Positions 46,058-55,125 of a stretch of 64,000 bases of DNA are shown in pieces. The stretch spans positions 20,506 through 84,505 of the forward strand of contig DEQO01000196.1 in NCBI GenBank assembly GCA_002360495.1. The letters run 5' to 3'. Position numbers and translations under genes: made by a program. The stretch comes from Flavobacteriales bacterium UBA3364. GTDB lineage: Bacteria; Bacteroidota; Bacteroidia; Flavobacteriales_F; PHOS-HE28. Position 1 is the stretch's first letter. Every line of letters begins with the position of its first letter. The notes below the pieces were generated by a model. It saw only the letters and a list, made by a program, of their open reading frames with translations, was not told where the DNA came from and searched no databases.

Positions 46058-46669
46058 CTATTGTCTCTTCACGAAGCGATACCCCCCCTTCTCCGCTCCC
46101 CAGACTTGTTCCCCGGCATCGTTGTAGCCGCGGTCCCAACTCACCATCAAGCCCGGGGAAATGGTCACCTCGCTCGTGGCGTACGTTGCCTTGCCCCAAG
46201 CATTCGCACACTTACGGCCGTCCGTGCTTCCTGTGAACGCACCATCCTTGTAGGTCAACGTTATGGCGCATCCCTCCAAGGCTTGTAATGAGTCCAGCGA
46301 CAGGCCCTTGAGCTTTTCCGGCTGCGCGAAAGCACCATACCAAGCCTCGCCCCCATTGATGCTCATGATCGTGCTGGTGAAGGTATTGGCATCCACCTGT
46401 TCCACATGGTACACGCGCTGGCGATAAGGCTTCTCTTTTTTCGCCGCTGTGGCCTGTTCAACGTACAGCCAAACGCCATCCTTGGCTTCCGTATTGAATC
46501 GCACCATTTCCAACTCGATCTCGAAATAGTCGGTGTCCGACTTTGCCTGTTCAATGCTGCTGAAGGTGCCTTGCATGTATGAGGCCAGAAGGTCGAAGGG
46601 CGAAGCCTCTTTGTCTTGGCCGAAGGCCGAAAGACCGCAGAAGAGAACGGGTAGTGTCAAGTTACGCAT
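46058..46669 (-). CDS. CpcT/CpeT-like protein
   Basis: About 203 residues from ATG 46669 with a signal peptide (MRNLTLPVLFCGLSAFGQ). The CpeT pattern is strong: YMQGTFSSIEQAKSDTDYFEIE, WLYVEQA, KPYRQRVYHVEQVD, GCAITLTYKDGAFTGST, and ATSEVTISPGLMVSWDRGYN then VWGAEKGGY. In cyanobacteria CpeT attaches bilins to phycobiliproteins; Bacteroidota have secreted homologues and no phycobilisome, so the role here is unknown. Convergent with the PorP/SprF gene. Confidence 0.85.
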   Translation of the reverse strand: MRNLTLPVLFCGLSAFGQDKEASPFDLLASYMQGTFSSIEQAKSDTDYFEIELEMVRFNTEAKDGVWLYVEQATAAKKEKPYRQRVYHVEQVDANTFTSTIMSINGGEAWYGAFAQPEKLKGLSLDSLQALEGCAITLTYKDGAFTGSTDGRKCANAWGKATYATSEVTISPGLMVSWDRGYNDAGEQVWGAEKGGYRFVKRQ

Positions 46670-46743
46670 GGCTCCAGGTACTGAAGTGGATGATAGGAGG
46701 TGATCTCTTGGTGGGAAGGACGCGTCGAAGAGGGGAACGAAGG

Positions 46744-47673
46744 TCAACCGCCCCGATGGAACCTGAGTTTTTCCAATAGTTCGTCACCCATACCGATGGC
46801 AGCGCGACGTTCTTCATGCCCGGGCTCGCGCTCCTCGGGACGCAGGCCGGAGAAGATACCATACGGTATCGGTCTGTGTTCTTCATTCGCAAGATCATCG
46901 AAGCATACAGCGTATGTGCAGGGGTATATCATTCCACGTTCCAGCCAACGTCGTACGGTCCGGTGTTCGCGCACCTTCAATGGTGCGGACACATGGAGCA
47001 AAAAGGTCTCGAATTCGTCGTTCACACCGTAGATAGCAATGGATGGGACCTTCAATTTCCCTGTCAAGAGACTATCGAACGTGAGGTCGTGTTCTATGAT
47101 GATGGCGTCGTAGACCTGCTGTGCTTCGGGTTTTTCGGCGGGATCGAAATATCCCAGTGAATCGATGATGAATTGATGACGTCGGTTCAAGCGTGTTACC
47201 GGTGTGGGCATGCCCTCGTTCGGGCCATCCGCATATTGTGGCAATGACCGCCGGAGCAAGGTGCAATCAGCAATGACGCTCTCATACCAGAGAGAGTCCG
47301 CCGCCGATCGATACACAGGTGCTGAAAAGAAAAGCCAACCGAACGGAGCATGTTGTTCGATGCTTTTCAGATATGACAGTCGTGCGGCTGCGGTATCGCC
47401 TAACGCAACCTGGCACAGGGCACGTGCAAAGGTCTCCGTTGGCATCAGGCCATATCGTTCTTCCAGTTCGTTCAGCAGCGCCAATGCTTTGGAGGTATCG
47501 CCCTGCATCATGTATTCCTGCACCACCAAGCAGCGCTGGTGGTACCGGACGAAGTTCTTGGCATGGGCCGTTGATGCACCGGCGAGGATGTTGAAAAGGA
47601 GCGCGAACCCCAAAAGACGCTTGGGGGTCCAGCGGTTTCCATAACGCCGCTTGGTGGAAGCCGATGCGATCAT
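46744..47673 (-). CDS. Secreted protein with short TPR-like region, unknown
   Basis: A 309-residue protein with a hydrophobic N-terminal segment (LLGFALLFNILAGASTAHA). Residues 50-110 are helical repeats (GDTSKALALLNELEERYGL ... ALCQVALGDTAAARLSYLKS). The middle (NRRHQFIIDSLGYFD, YDAIIIEHD) resembles DUF6624-type sequences, where a His and Asp are conserved, but I am not certain. Same strand as ispG and 10 bp beyond its end. Confidence 0.55.
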   Translation of the reverse strand: MIASASTKRRYGNRWTPKRLLGFALLFNILAGASTAHAKNFVRYHQRCLVVQEYMMQGDTSKALALLNELEERYGLMPTETFARALCQVALGDTAAARLSYLKSIEQHAPFGWLFFSAPVYRSAADSLWYESVIADCTLLRRSLPQYADGPNEGMPTPVTRLNRRHQFIIDSLGYFDPAEKPEAQQVYDAIIIEHDLTFDSLLTGKLKVPSIAIYGVNDEFETFLLHVSAPLKVREHRTVRRWLERGMIYPCTYAVCFDDLANEEHRPIPYGIFSGLRPEEREPGHEERRAAIGMGDELLEKLRFHRGG

Positions 47674-47683
47674 CTGTGAAGGG

Positions 47684-49639
47684 TCATACTTCCGCGACCT
47701 CCACCCAATCCCCGTGCTCCTTGATCAGGCCGATCAGCTCATCCACGGCCTTCTCGCTGGGAACGTTGCGCTTCACCACTTCCTTCTCCTTGTAGAGCGT
47801 GATCACACCGGGACCGGTGCCGACGTAACCGTAGTCCGCATCGGCCATTTCACCGGGACCGTTCACGATGCAGCCCATGATGCCGATCTTGATCCCTTTC
47901 AGGTGGCTGGTGCGTGCGCGGATCCTCGCTGTGGTCTCCTGTAGATCGAACAAGGTGCGGCCGCAGCTCGGGCAGCTGATATACTCGGTCTTGCTGGTAC
48001 GGGTACGCGTGGCTTGAAGGATGCCGAAAGCCGTGCGGCATACCAGGTCTTCCCGGCCTCCGTCCTCATCAGCGATGAAGATCCCATCGCCCAGGCCATC
48101 AAGGAAAAGCGGACCGATGTCGGTGCTGCTGTGGAGCACGAGGTCGTCCTTGTCGATGGATCCGTAAGCCCGACCGATGATGACCGGAGTTTCGCAGCCC
48201 GCTTCCATCAACGAGAAGAACAAACGCCGTTGCTCCGCCATCCCGTGTGTATTGTACGTGTCGATCAACAACACGGCGGTGGGGTCGTTGTTCAGCGCAG
48301 CGATGAGCGCGTCGTTCAAATTCGGCAACGTGCTGTAAACGATGTTCAGTTGCGGATGACGTTCCGCACCAGCGAGGTAGGATGCCTGTTGATGGAACGG
48401 ATAATGCCTGTCCTTCTGCTTGTCCTGTTGCCATACGGCATGTTCCTGGATGATGCCGAGCGTGCCAGGGATCTCGAAATCGATGCTGTTCTTGCCGATG
48501 AAAGCGTAGTCGCAAGCCTGGTCGGTGATGTTCCACTTGTCGAGCGGCACGCTGTACCGATAACCCCACGCGAAGAGTGTCGCCGGCGTGATCTTCTCCT
48601 TACCGCTCAAGTCGGCCATCACCACGGGTACATGCTTGGCGCCGATGTTGAGGACCTCGGTAGTGTGACGGCGTTCGTGACCAAAAGGATCCAACGGGAC
48701 ATCGGTCACAACAGGGATCTCTGCGTGCGTCGATCGGTCAGCATAGCGGGCCACGAGCGCACGGGCCACAGGGATCTCGAATTCGGGATCCTCGGTCAGG
48801 CTCACGCGCACCGTATCGCCGATGCCATCCTCGAGCAAAGCTCCGATACCGGCTGCGCTCTTCACACGACCGTCCTCACCATCGCCCGCTTCCGTGACGC
48901 CAAGGTGCAGCGGGTAGTCCCAGCCTTCGCTCAACATGCGGTGGACGAGCAAGCGGTAGGCCTGCACCATCACCTGCACGTTGCTGGCCTTCATGCTGAG
49001 CACGATCTGGTGGTAGTCCTCGTCGCGGCAGATGCGCAGGAATTCAAATGCACTCTCCACCATGCCCAGCGGCGTGTCGCCGTACCGGTTCAGGATCCGG
49101 TCGCTGAGGCTGCCATGGTTGGTGCCGATGCGCATCGCTGTGCCATGCTCCTTGCAGATCTTCACCAAGGGTGTGAAACGTTCGCGGATGCGCTCCAGTT
49201 CGGCGTTGTATTGCGTGTCGGTGTATTCGCGTACGTCGAACTTCTTCTTGTCGGCGTAGTTCCCGGGGTTCACACGCACCTTCTCCACGATGCGCGCTGC
49301 GATCTCCGCAGCGTTAGGCGTGAAGTGGATATCGGCAACAAGTGGCGTAGTGAACCCTGCGGCCTTGAGCTGCTTCTTGATCTCCGCAAGATTCTCCGCT
49401 TCCTTCCTGCTCGGCGCTGTGATGCGTACCAGTTCACAACCCGCTTCTATCATGCGGATGCTTTGGGCCACCGTGGCCACCGTATCCATCGTGTCCGTGG
49501 TGGTCATGCTCTGCACCCGGATCGGGTTGGCGCCACCGATGCCGATGTCGCCGATGTGCACGGCACGGGTTTTCCAACGCTCGTAACGTGTAAGGCTGGG
49601 GCAGTAGGTCCAGGGGACGATGGTGCTGGTCTCGGACAT
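47684..49639 (-). CDS. ispG: 4-hydroxy-3-methylbut-2-enyl diphosphate synthase, large form
   Basis: A 651-residue IspG (GcpE), the sixth enzyme of the MEP isoprenoid pathway. VQSMTTTDTMDTVAT and the TIM-barrel segments GCELVRITAPSRKEAENL, LVADIHFTPNAAEIAA and VRVNPGNY open the barrel. The large Bacteroidota/Chlamydiae/plant-type insert runs through residues about 290-530. The [4Fe-4S] ligands are at the end in ISCPSCGRTLFDLQ and GIMGCIVNGPGEM, with the EXXXXE-like GEMADADYG. The length and insert are normal for Bacteroidota. Confidence 0.95.
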   Translation of the reverse strand: MSETSTIVPWTYCPSLTRYERWKTRAVHIGDIGIGGANPIRVQSMTTTDTMDTVATVAQSIRMIEAGCELVRITAPSRKEAENLAEIKKQLKAAGFTTPLVADIHFTPNAAEIAARIVEKVRVNPGNYADKKKFDVREYTDTQYNAELERIRERFTPLVKICKEHGTAMRIGTNHGSLSDRILNRYGDTPLGMVESAFEFLRICRDEDYHQIVLSMKASNVQVMVQAYRLLVHRMLSEGWDYPLHLGVTEAGDGEDGRVKSAAGIGALLEDGIGDTVRVSLTEDPEFEIPVARALVARYADRSTHAEIPVVTDVPLDPFGHERRHTTEVLNIGAKHVPVVMADLSGKEKITPATLFAWGYRYSVPLDKWNITDQACDYAFIGKNSIDFEIPGTLGIIQEHAVWQQDKQKDRHYPFHQQASYLAGAERHPQLNIVYSTLPNLNDALIAALNNDPTAVLLIDTYNTHGMAEQRRLFFSLMEAGCETPVIIGRAYGSIDKDDLVLHSSTDIGPLFLDGLGDGIFIADEDGGREDLVCRTAFGILQATRTRTSKTEYISCPSCGRTLFDLQETTARIRARTSHLKGIKIGIMGCIVNGPGEMADADYGYVGTGPGVITLYKEKEVVKRNVPSEKAVDELIGLIKEHGDWVEVAEV

Positions 49640-49675
49640 GCGGAAATGTGGTGCGAAGATACCGGCTGAATGCTG

Positions 49676-50287
49676 CTACCCCTTTACGGGTGCGGCTTCG
49701 CCTGATGCATCCACGAATTTCCAGCCGGAACTTTCCACCAAGGCGCGGACCACCGTGATCATCTCCTGCTTCCGCTCGGCAGCGGCACGGAACAGGCCGC
49801 TTTCGGGGATCTTGGCGCGGACCATGCTCTTGGCCGTGGATCCCATCTTCGTAAGGTCCTGAGCGGTGAAAGGGTTGAAGGTGCCCGCGTCCATATCGTA
49901 GTAGTCGATATCGTGCTCAATGGATAGCACCTCGGGAGCCGTCATTCCCCGGAGGGTGATGGTCTTCGTCCCTTCGTCCACGTTCAGGTCCATCCCCTCG
50001 ATGTCATACCCCACGCTCACCCGGGCTTTCACGCGCAACATGGCCTTCTTCTGGAAGGGGGTGTAGTCCTTCAACCACTCGAACGCGGCTTCGGCATTGC
50101 GGTAGGAGAAGACCTCGCTGAACTCTCCTTCCACCGTCACCAACTTCAATACCGGCCGCACGCGCTCCAGCAACACGGTCGAACTGACCTGTTCGCTCCT
50201 CTGTTCGGGTTCGTACACCGCACGGGTGATGAAGAAAACCAACAGCCCCGTACCAATGAGCACCAGGATCCCCTTGAACTTGTTCAT
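49676..50287 (-). CDS. DUF4230 membrane-anchored protein
   Basis: A 203-residue protein with one N-terminal transmembrane helix (ILVLIGTGLLVFFITRAVY). The DUF4230 core follows: LERVRPVLKLVTVEGEFSEV, KKAMLRVKARVSVGYDIEGM, and ITLRGMTAPEVLSIEHDIDYYD. The C-terminal helix (RAKIPESGLFRAAAERKQEM) is typical. Found throughout bacteria, unknown function. About 36 bp separate it from ispG on the same strand. Confidence 0.88.
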   Translation of the reverse strand: MNKFKGILVLIGTGLLVFFITRAVYEPEQRSEQVSSTVLLERVRPVLKLVTVEGEFSEVFSYRNAEAAFEWLKDYTPFQKKAMLRVKARVSVGYDIEGMDLNVDEGTKTITLRGMTAPEVLSIEHDIDYYDMDAGTFNPFTAQDLTKMGSTAKSMVRAKIPESGLFRAAAERKQEMITVVRALVESSGWKFVDASGEAAPVKG

Positions 50288-50311
50288 CGCTGCAAAGATC
50301 GCTCGTCCGGC

Positions 50312-51229
50312 TCAGCCTTGGGTCAGCGGGTCGGGTTCGACGATCTCTTCGTTCCCCCGTTTGCGTTGGAGCCACCCGTTGACGAACAGGCAGGCAAGGA
50401 TCAACACGATGCCGAGATACGACCCGAGGCGGAGCTTTTCCTCCGAACCCCAGATGAGCAGCGCAATGACGATGGTGTAGATCGGCTCAAGGTTCACCGT
50501 GAGCACCACGGTGAAGGGTGAAAGCTGGCGCATGACCATGATACCGGCAACGAACGCGAACGACGTGCAGACCAACCCGAGCAAGAGATGCCAGCCGATG
50601 GTTGCGGTGGGAAGTTCCCACAACGGCAGCGGCAGGTCGTGCGTGAAGAAGAGGAAGATGCACATGGTGATGGAGGCACCGGCCATTTCATAGAACCCGA
50701 TGCGAAGGGCATCGCCGCGCTTGATCAGGACCGCGTTCACGATATTGAACCACGCACTGAACAGTGCACTGAACGTGCCGACGATGATCCCCTCGCGGTA
50801 GCCGCTTTCCAGACCGAAGATGAGCAGAAGCGCCGCAACGACGACCACACCGAGAACCACTTCGTACGCGCGGATACTCCGTTTGAACCAGAACGGTTCC
50901 AGCAGCGCGGTGAAGACCGTACTCGTGCTGAGGCACGCTACAGCTATGCTCGCCGTGCTTATCTCGATGGCCCCATAGAACGTGATCCAGTGCGCGGTGA
51001 TGATCAGGCTCGTGAGCAGATACTGTTTCAGGTCGGGCGTGCGGGGGGAAAGTGAACGGCCCAGCCAAATCGCGCCCAAGGCAAGACCGAACATGGCGAT
51101 GATCGTCCGCGTGTAAACAAGCTGGAAAGTGCCTTGGTGCTCCTGTATCAGCTTGCCCAGGATCCCCGTGAAACCCCAGATGAACACCGTGAAGTGCAGG
51201 AGCAACAGGGCATTTCGACGGGAGTGCAT
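50312..51229 (-). CDS. EamA/DMT family transporter
   Basis: A 305-residue permease of the drug/metabolite superfamily with ten hydrophobic segments in two EamA halves. It starts LLHFTVFIWGFTGILGKLI; the second half opens around GIIVGTFSALFSAWFNIVN. The conserved FxW(G/A)F and final NLEPIYTIVIALLIWGSE are present. Substrate unknown. It has a basic tail. No operon partner is evident. Confidence 0.88.
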   Translation of the reverse strand: MHSRRNALLLLHFTVFIWGFTGILGKLIQEHQGTFQLVYTRTIIAMFGLALGAIWLGRSLSPRTPDLKQYLLTSLIITAHWITFYGAIEISTASIAVACLSTSTVFTALLEPFWFKRSIRAYEVVLGVVVVAALLLIFGLESGYREGIIVGTFSALFSAWFNIVNAVLIKRGDALRIGFYEMAGASITMCIFLFFTHDLPLPLWELPTATIGWHLLLGLVCTSFAFVAGIMVMRQLSPFTVVLTVNLEPIYTIVIALLIWGSEEKLRLGSYLGIVLILACLFVNGWLQRKRGNEEIVEPDPLTQG

Positions 51230-51265
51230 CGGGAGGTCCGCAAAGTAACGGCCTCGACACGTGCC

Positions 51266-52135
51266 CTATCGGATGTCCGCGAGCTTTTCGCGCAAGGTCT
51301 TCACCAACGTCGTCTGCTCCGCGATGGCCTCGCTCTTCTTCGCTTGGTCCTCCACGTTCTGCTTGATCGCCCACGCAAGATCATCGGCCTTCTTGGTCAT
51401 GTTCCGCTCCTCGTCCTGTGCCTTTCGGTTGCGGTCCTGTGCCCTGTTCCGGTCCTTGATCAGGCCGTTCAGTTCCTTGGTGCCTTCATCACTCGGCGTG
51501 GTCGCCAACTCCGACTGCAATGCACTGATCCGGGGCCCGAGCTCGTCCGCCTCCGCTTTGGCCCGCTCTTGTTCGATCACTGCTTCCGCAGCGCGTTGCT
51601 TGCTCTTCTCTATGCCCGCTTCGGCCCGTTCCTTATCGCGTTGGAGGACCTGTAGCTCGGCGTTGAGTTTGGCCAGGCCCTTTTCACCCAGGGTCAATTC
51701 CTGTTCAGCCAATTGGCGCCGCAGTTGTGTGTTGCGTTGTTGAACAAAGGCCTTGGCGGCATCGAACACCCTGGCGTCACTGCTGGGACCGATGAACCCG
51801 CCCGTGGCAAGGATGGCAACGTGCGCCGTGAGCAATGGACTTCCCTTGCGCTGCTCGGCCTTCATCAACACCCGCACCGTATCTGCCGAGATCTGGGGCA
51901 CCACGGCTCCCGCACCGATCACTTCCTTTTTGTTGCTGACCGAAGCGCTGATGTTCTTCAACTCGTCCTTCCAGAAGCTCTCGACATATTTCGTGTCGGT
52001 GCCTTCGAACAGGAAGCTGAACGTGGGATGCACGCCGTCGCTGAAGGAGAACGAGGACACCTCGACCTGCGTTTGCTGCGCCGTGATATCCGTGATGACC
52101 AGGAGGGCGGCGGAAAGGGACAGTAGGAGTTTCAT
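51266..52135 (-). CDS. Secreted coiled-coil protein, unknown function
   Basis: About 289 residues from ATG 52135 with a signal peptide (LLLSLSAALLVITDITAQ). The first part (FSFSDGVHPTFSFLFEGTD, ESFWKDELKN) is a globular domain; residues 120-285 are a long coiled coil rich in Glu, Lys, Gln and Ala (EQELTLGEKGLAKLNAELQV). It probably spans part of the periplasm. Lies downstream of the DUF502 gene on the same strand, with 40 bp between. Confidence 0.7.
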   Translation of the reverse strand: MKLLLSLSAALLVITDITAQQTQVEVSSFSFSDGVHPTFSFLFEGTDTKYVESFWKDELKNISASVSNKKEVIGAGAVVPQISADTVRVLMKAEQRKGSPLLTAHVAILATGGFIGPSSDARVFDAAKAFVQQRNTQLRRQLAEQELTLGEKGLAKLNAELQVLQRDKERAEAGIEKSKQRAAEAVIEQERAKAEADELGPRISALQSELATTPSDEGTKELNGLIKDRNRAQDRNRKAQDEERNMTKKADDLAWAIKQNVEDQAKKSEAIAEQTTLVKTLREKLADIR

Positions 52136-52175
52136 CGCGCGTGTTACTATCAATGGACGTGCCGATCGATCCAGG

Positions 52176-52757
52176 TCACTCTTCATCATCCACCTTGGAG
52201 ACACCACCGCTGACCACGAATTTCATCACGTCGGCCGCCCGGGCATCGAGCGGCGTCACGTTACGCGCAGGGACAACGATGAGATTCCCGCTCCAGGCGA
52301 AGGCGTGCGGCAGGTAGACGGCGACCTTTTCCTCGCCTACCCCGAGGTGGGTAAGATCACGCTGGGTCAGGAATCCGATCCGCTCGGCATCCACACCGGT
52401 CCCGATCCTGACCAGCACGGGCTGGTCGAATTTCTTCTTATTGCCCACGAGAGCCTCAACAAGGTCCTTCAAGGCGCCGTACATGGTCTTCAGGAAGGGG
52501 ATCCTTTGCAGCAGGTCCTCACCTATGTCGGCGATCGGCTGGTAGAGGAAGGTGCTACCCAGCCAGCCCGCCACGGTGATGATCGCGAGCAAGGTGAGCA
52601 GGCCCAATCCGGGGATGTCGATCGGGATGATGCCGTCGAGGTAACGCAATGCCGTCCACACGGCCCAAAGCATGATGGTGATGGGCACCAACAGCAGCAG
52701 GCCACGGAAGAAGTAGCCGAGAAGTATGCGCCCGATACGGCGTTGGGTGAAGCTCAT
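52176..52757 (-). CDS. DUF502 membrane protein
   Basis: A 193-residue protein with two transmembrane segments (GYFFRGLLLLVPITIMLWAV and LLTLLAIITVAGWLG) and the DUF502 core: IPFLKTMYGALKDLVEAL, PVLVRIGTG, GFLTQ, then VAVYLPHAFAWSGNLIVVP. A plant homologue is COV1; bacterial function is unknown. Starts 43 bp from the MmcQ/YjbR gene end, same strand. Confidence 0.92.
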   Translation of the reverse strand: MSFTQRRIGRILLGYFFRGLLLLVPITIMLWAVWTALRYLDGIIPIDIPGLGLLTLLAIITVAGWLGSTFLYQPIADIGEDLLQRIPFLKTMYGALKDLVEALVGNKKKFDQPVLVRIGTGVDAERIGFLTQRDLTHLGVGEEKVAVYLPHAFAWSGNLIVVPARNVTPLDARAADVMKFVVSGGVSKVDDEE

Positions 52758-52799
52758 GGTGGGAACTTCGGCAAAGCTAGTCGGCGTGGGCCCGATGGC

Positions 52800-53147
52800 T
52801 CAATGCAACCCGTCGCGCAATTTCTTCGGAAGGGAGGCGCGGATGAGCTCGTAGGAGTGGTCGGCCAACTCCAGGAGCAGTTTGGCGGGCACACTGCCAT
52901 CGGTGCTGACCGTGTTCCAATGCTGCTTGTTCATGTGGTATCCCGGCTGCACGCCTTCGTACCGTTCCCGCAGGTCAATGGCCCTTTCGGGATCGCACTT
53001 CAAGTTCACACTTTCGAACGTGTCCACGTCCATCAGCGCGAAGATCTTCCCCGCTACGCGGAATACCAGTACATCGGGGCCGAACGGGAAGTCTTCGCTG
53101 AAACCGGGCTTCGTCAAGCAATGGGCACGAAAAATGTCGAGGGTCAT
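52800..53147 (-). CDS. MmcQ/YjbR family protein
   Basis: A 115-residue protein of the MmcQ/YjbR fold: LDIFRAHCLTKPGFSEDFPF, VFRVAGKIFALMDVD, VNLKCDPERAIDLRERY, and GYHMNKQHWNTV then LIRASLPKK. The family is a double-wing DNA-binding-like fold with unproven role. The start overlaps the stop of the cyclase-family gene by four bases. Confidence 0.93.
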   Translation of the reverse strand: MTLDIFRAHCLTKPGFSEDFPFGPDVLVFRVAGKIFALMDVDTFESVNLKCDPERAIDLRERYEGVQPGYHMNKQHWNTVSTDGSVPAKLLLELADHSYELIRASLPKKLRDGLH

Positions 53148-53905
53148 GGCAGCATTGCGTAGATCACCGGTCGGCTCGGAGCCGCATCATTCATGAAACA
53201 CGGGAGCTGCAATTCCAACAGGTACTCGTTGTCCCGGACCTCCGAGGGGATGTGCAACAGTTCGCTGATCGTGCGTTCAAGGTCCACCGTGTTCGGGAAG
53301 TCCCAGAAGGCGTGGTGTGCCGCTAATACGCCGCCATCTTCTTCGCGATCCACGCTGGGGAGATCCAGCAGGAGATGCTTGACGCCTATGCTCCGTAACC
53401 ATGAACAGGCGGTGCTCTGCAGATAGGTCGGGTTGGTGCCGCTCCAGTCGCGTGCGCTGCCATCGGTCTGCGGCAGGGTGCGGATGATCAGTGCTTCAGG
53501 CGGACGTTCATTGACCGCGTTGCGCAATTGCTCCAGCGTGATGACCTGGTCGGTCTTCGTGTCCGGCGCGCGGCGCTCCTCCGGGCGGATGCTGATGAGC
53601 TGTGCCGTGAAGAAGTAGCGTTTCAACTGCTCACCGACCGGATGCACCTCAGGCGCGATGTGGCCCACGTTCTCGGTATGTGTGCCATGGCCGTGTGGAT
53701 TGAAGAAGATGTTCCGGAAGTTGACCGGTGATCCGGACTTCACGGCGTACTCGATGTCGCCGTTGCGCACAGGTTCCATCCGAACGGGATCCACCCACCA
53801 CGCGCGCAGTTGGCCTTCTCCGTCGTGCAATGGCAGGGACAGGTCGATCGGCTTCGAAAGGTCCACGCGGAACGTGCGACCGCGATGGGAGATCTCAGCG
53901 ATCAT
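53144..53905 (-). CDS. Cyclase-family amidohydrolase (kynurenine formamidase-like)
   Basis: A 253-residue metal-dependent hydrolase. The diagnostic motif HGHGTHTEN lies near residues 72-80, with DLSLPLHDG near the start and LLLDLPSVDREEDGG, HHAFW in the second half as further metal-site elements. Kynurenine formamidases (KynB) share this fold, but many members have other substrates, so no symbol is given. Its start overlaps the end of hemW by 11 bp. Confidence 0.88.
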   Translation of the reverse strand: MIAEISHRGRTFRVDLSKPIDLSLPLHDGEGQLRAWWVDPVRMEPVRNGDIEYAVKSGSPVNFRNIFFNPHGHGTHTENVGHIAPEVHPVGEQLKRYFFTAQLISIRPEERRAPDTKTDQVITLEQLRNAVNERPPEALIIRTLPQTDGSARDWSGTNPTYLQSTACSWLRSIGVKHLLLDLPSVDREEDGGVLAAHHAFWDFPNTVDLERTISELLHIPSEVRDNEYLLELQLPCFMNDAAPSRPVIYAMLP

Positions 53906-55019
53906 GGTCGGTGACGAACAGGTCGGAGGCGATACGGTCTGCGAAGTGCCGACCGGCCCTGGTCAAAACTAAGCGGCCATCGACGACGTTGATATACCCC
54001 TTCGACACATGCGTCCGGAACACCGACGAGTTGATGCCCAGCGCATCGACCTCCAGTTTGTCGAGGTCGACACCCCGCGACGTTCGCAGCCCGGTCATCA
54101 AGCGCTCGTTGGTACGCTGCGCGGGGGAGAGCTTCTCACTCTCCCAGTAGGGTGCTCCTTCCTTCACGGCTTTCACATATGCCGCGTTGTTGGCCACGTT
54201 CCAACGGCGCGAAACACCATCGAACGAATGTGCGGATGGCCCAATACCGAGGTAGGGCACGCCTTCCCAATAGCTCGTATTGTGGCGCGAATGGTGCCCC
54301 GGTCTTCCGAAGTTGCTGATCTCGTAGTGCTCCAGCCCGGCGGCGGCCATGCGTTCCATCAAGCGGTCGAACTGGGCACTTTGATCGTCGTCCTCGGACA
54401 TGCGTACCGCTCCCTTACGCACCTGATGGGCCAATGCGGTCTTCGCTTCCACCGTTAGGCAATAGGCACTGAGATGCGGCATGCCATGGTCCAGCGCTAT
54501 CGCGAGCTGCTCATCCCACTCGGAGAGCGCCATTTCCGGTAGACCGTAGATCAAGTCGATGGTCCAGGTCTTGAAGCCGGCCTTCGCGATGAGCCCGATG
54601 CTGGTCAAGGCCTGTTGTGCGTCGTGTGCGCGTCCCATCCACTTCAACCGGTCGTCCCGAAAACTCTGCGTACCCAAGCTCATGCGCGTGACCCCCGCCG
54701 CCTTCCATTCGCTCAGCCGTTCGGGGGAGATGTCGTCCGGGTTCGCCTCCAGGGTGATCTCAGCCTCGCTTTCCACGCGGAAGAGGTCCCGCGCTTGTTG
54801 GATGAACGTGGCAACGCTATCCGGGGCAAGCAAACTGGGTGTTCCTCCGCCGAAGTAGATCGTGCCGACACGGCCATCGCCCATTTCCTTGCTGCGCTTG
54901 ATCAATTCCGTTTCCATCGCATCCAGGACAGCATTCCTATCCTTCGATGTACTGAAATGGAAATCGCAATACGTACAGGCTTGGCGGCAGAAGGGGATAT
55001 GGAGGTATAGGCCGGCCAT
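53895..55019 (-). CDS. hemW: Heme chaperone HemW (radical SAM, coproporphyrinogen oxidase-like)
   Basis: About 374 residues from ATG 55019 (MAGLYLHIPFCRQACTYCDF). The [4Fe-4S] motif is CRQACTYC near residues 11-18. IYFGGGTPSLL, EANPDD, GTQSF and DLIYGLP are classic HemW segments, and the C-terminal HemN_C region holds NTSYWEGVPYLGIGPSAHSF. HemW lacks the extra Cys of true HemN (CxxxCxxC followed by C) and inserts heme into respiratory proteins. A longer reading to 55133 overlaps the kinase gene and is less likely. Confidence 0.92.
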   Translation of the reverse strand: MAGLYLHIPFCRQACTYCDFHFSTSKDRNAVLDAMETELIKRSKEMGDGRVGTIYFGGGTPSLLAPDSVATFIQQARDLFRVESEAEITLEANPDDISPERLSEWKAAGVTRMSLGTQSFRDDRLKWMGRAHDAQQALTSIGLIAKAGFKTWTIDLIYGLPEMALSEWDEQLAIALDHGMPHLSAYCLTVEAKTALAHQVRKGAVRMSEDDDQSAQFDRLMERMAAAGLEHYEISNFGRPGHHSRHNTSYWEGVPYLGIGPSAHSFDGVSRRWNVANNAAYVKAVKEGAPYWESEKLSPAQRTNERLMTGLRTSRGVDLDKLEVDALGINSSVFRTHVSKGYINVVDGRLVLTRAGRHFADRIASDLFVTDHDR

Positions 55020-55125
55020 TTCAAGTCCTGAGCTTCCGGACACACGGTTCAATTCCCGACGCGATCCTTGTCCTTCGAGGTCCCACCTTGACCACTTCGT
55101 CTTTCGGGTTCGGAACTCGTTTCGC

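Noticed and set aside
46058..46669. Assigning a phycobilin lyase function to the CpeT-like protein
   Set aside because: There is no phycobiliprotein or bilin synthesis gene in the window and Bacteroidota homologues are secreted.
48014..49669. 551-codon plus-strand open frame opposite ispG
   Set aside because: ispG is unambiguous on the other strand; the shadow has no recognisable features.
53144..53905. Naming the cyclase-family hydrolase kynB
   Set aside because: The HGHGTHTEN motif defines the fold but not the substrate, and no other kynurenine pathway gene is nearby.
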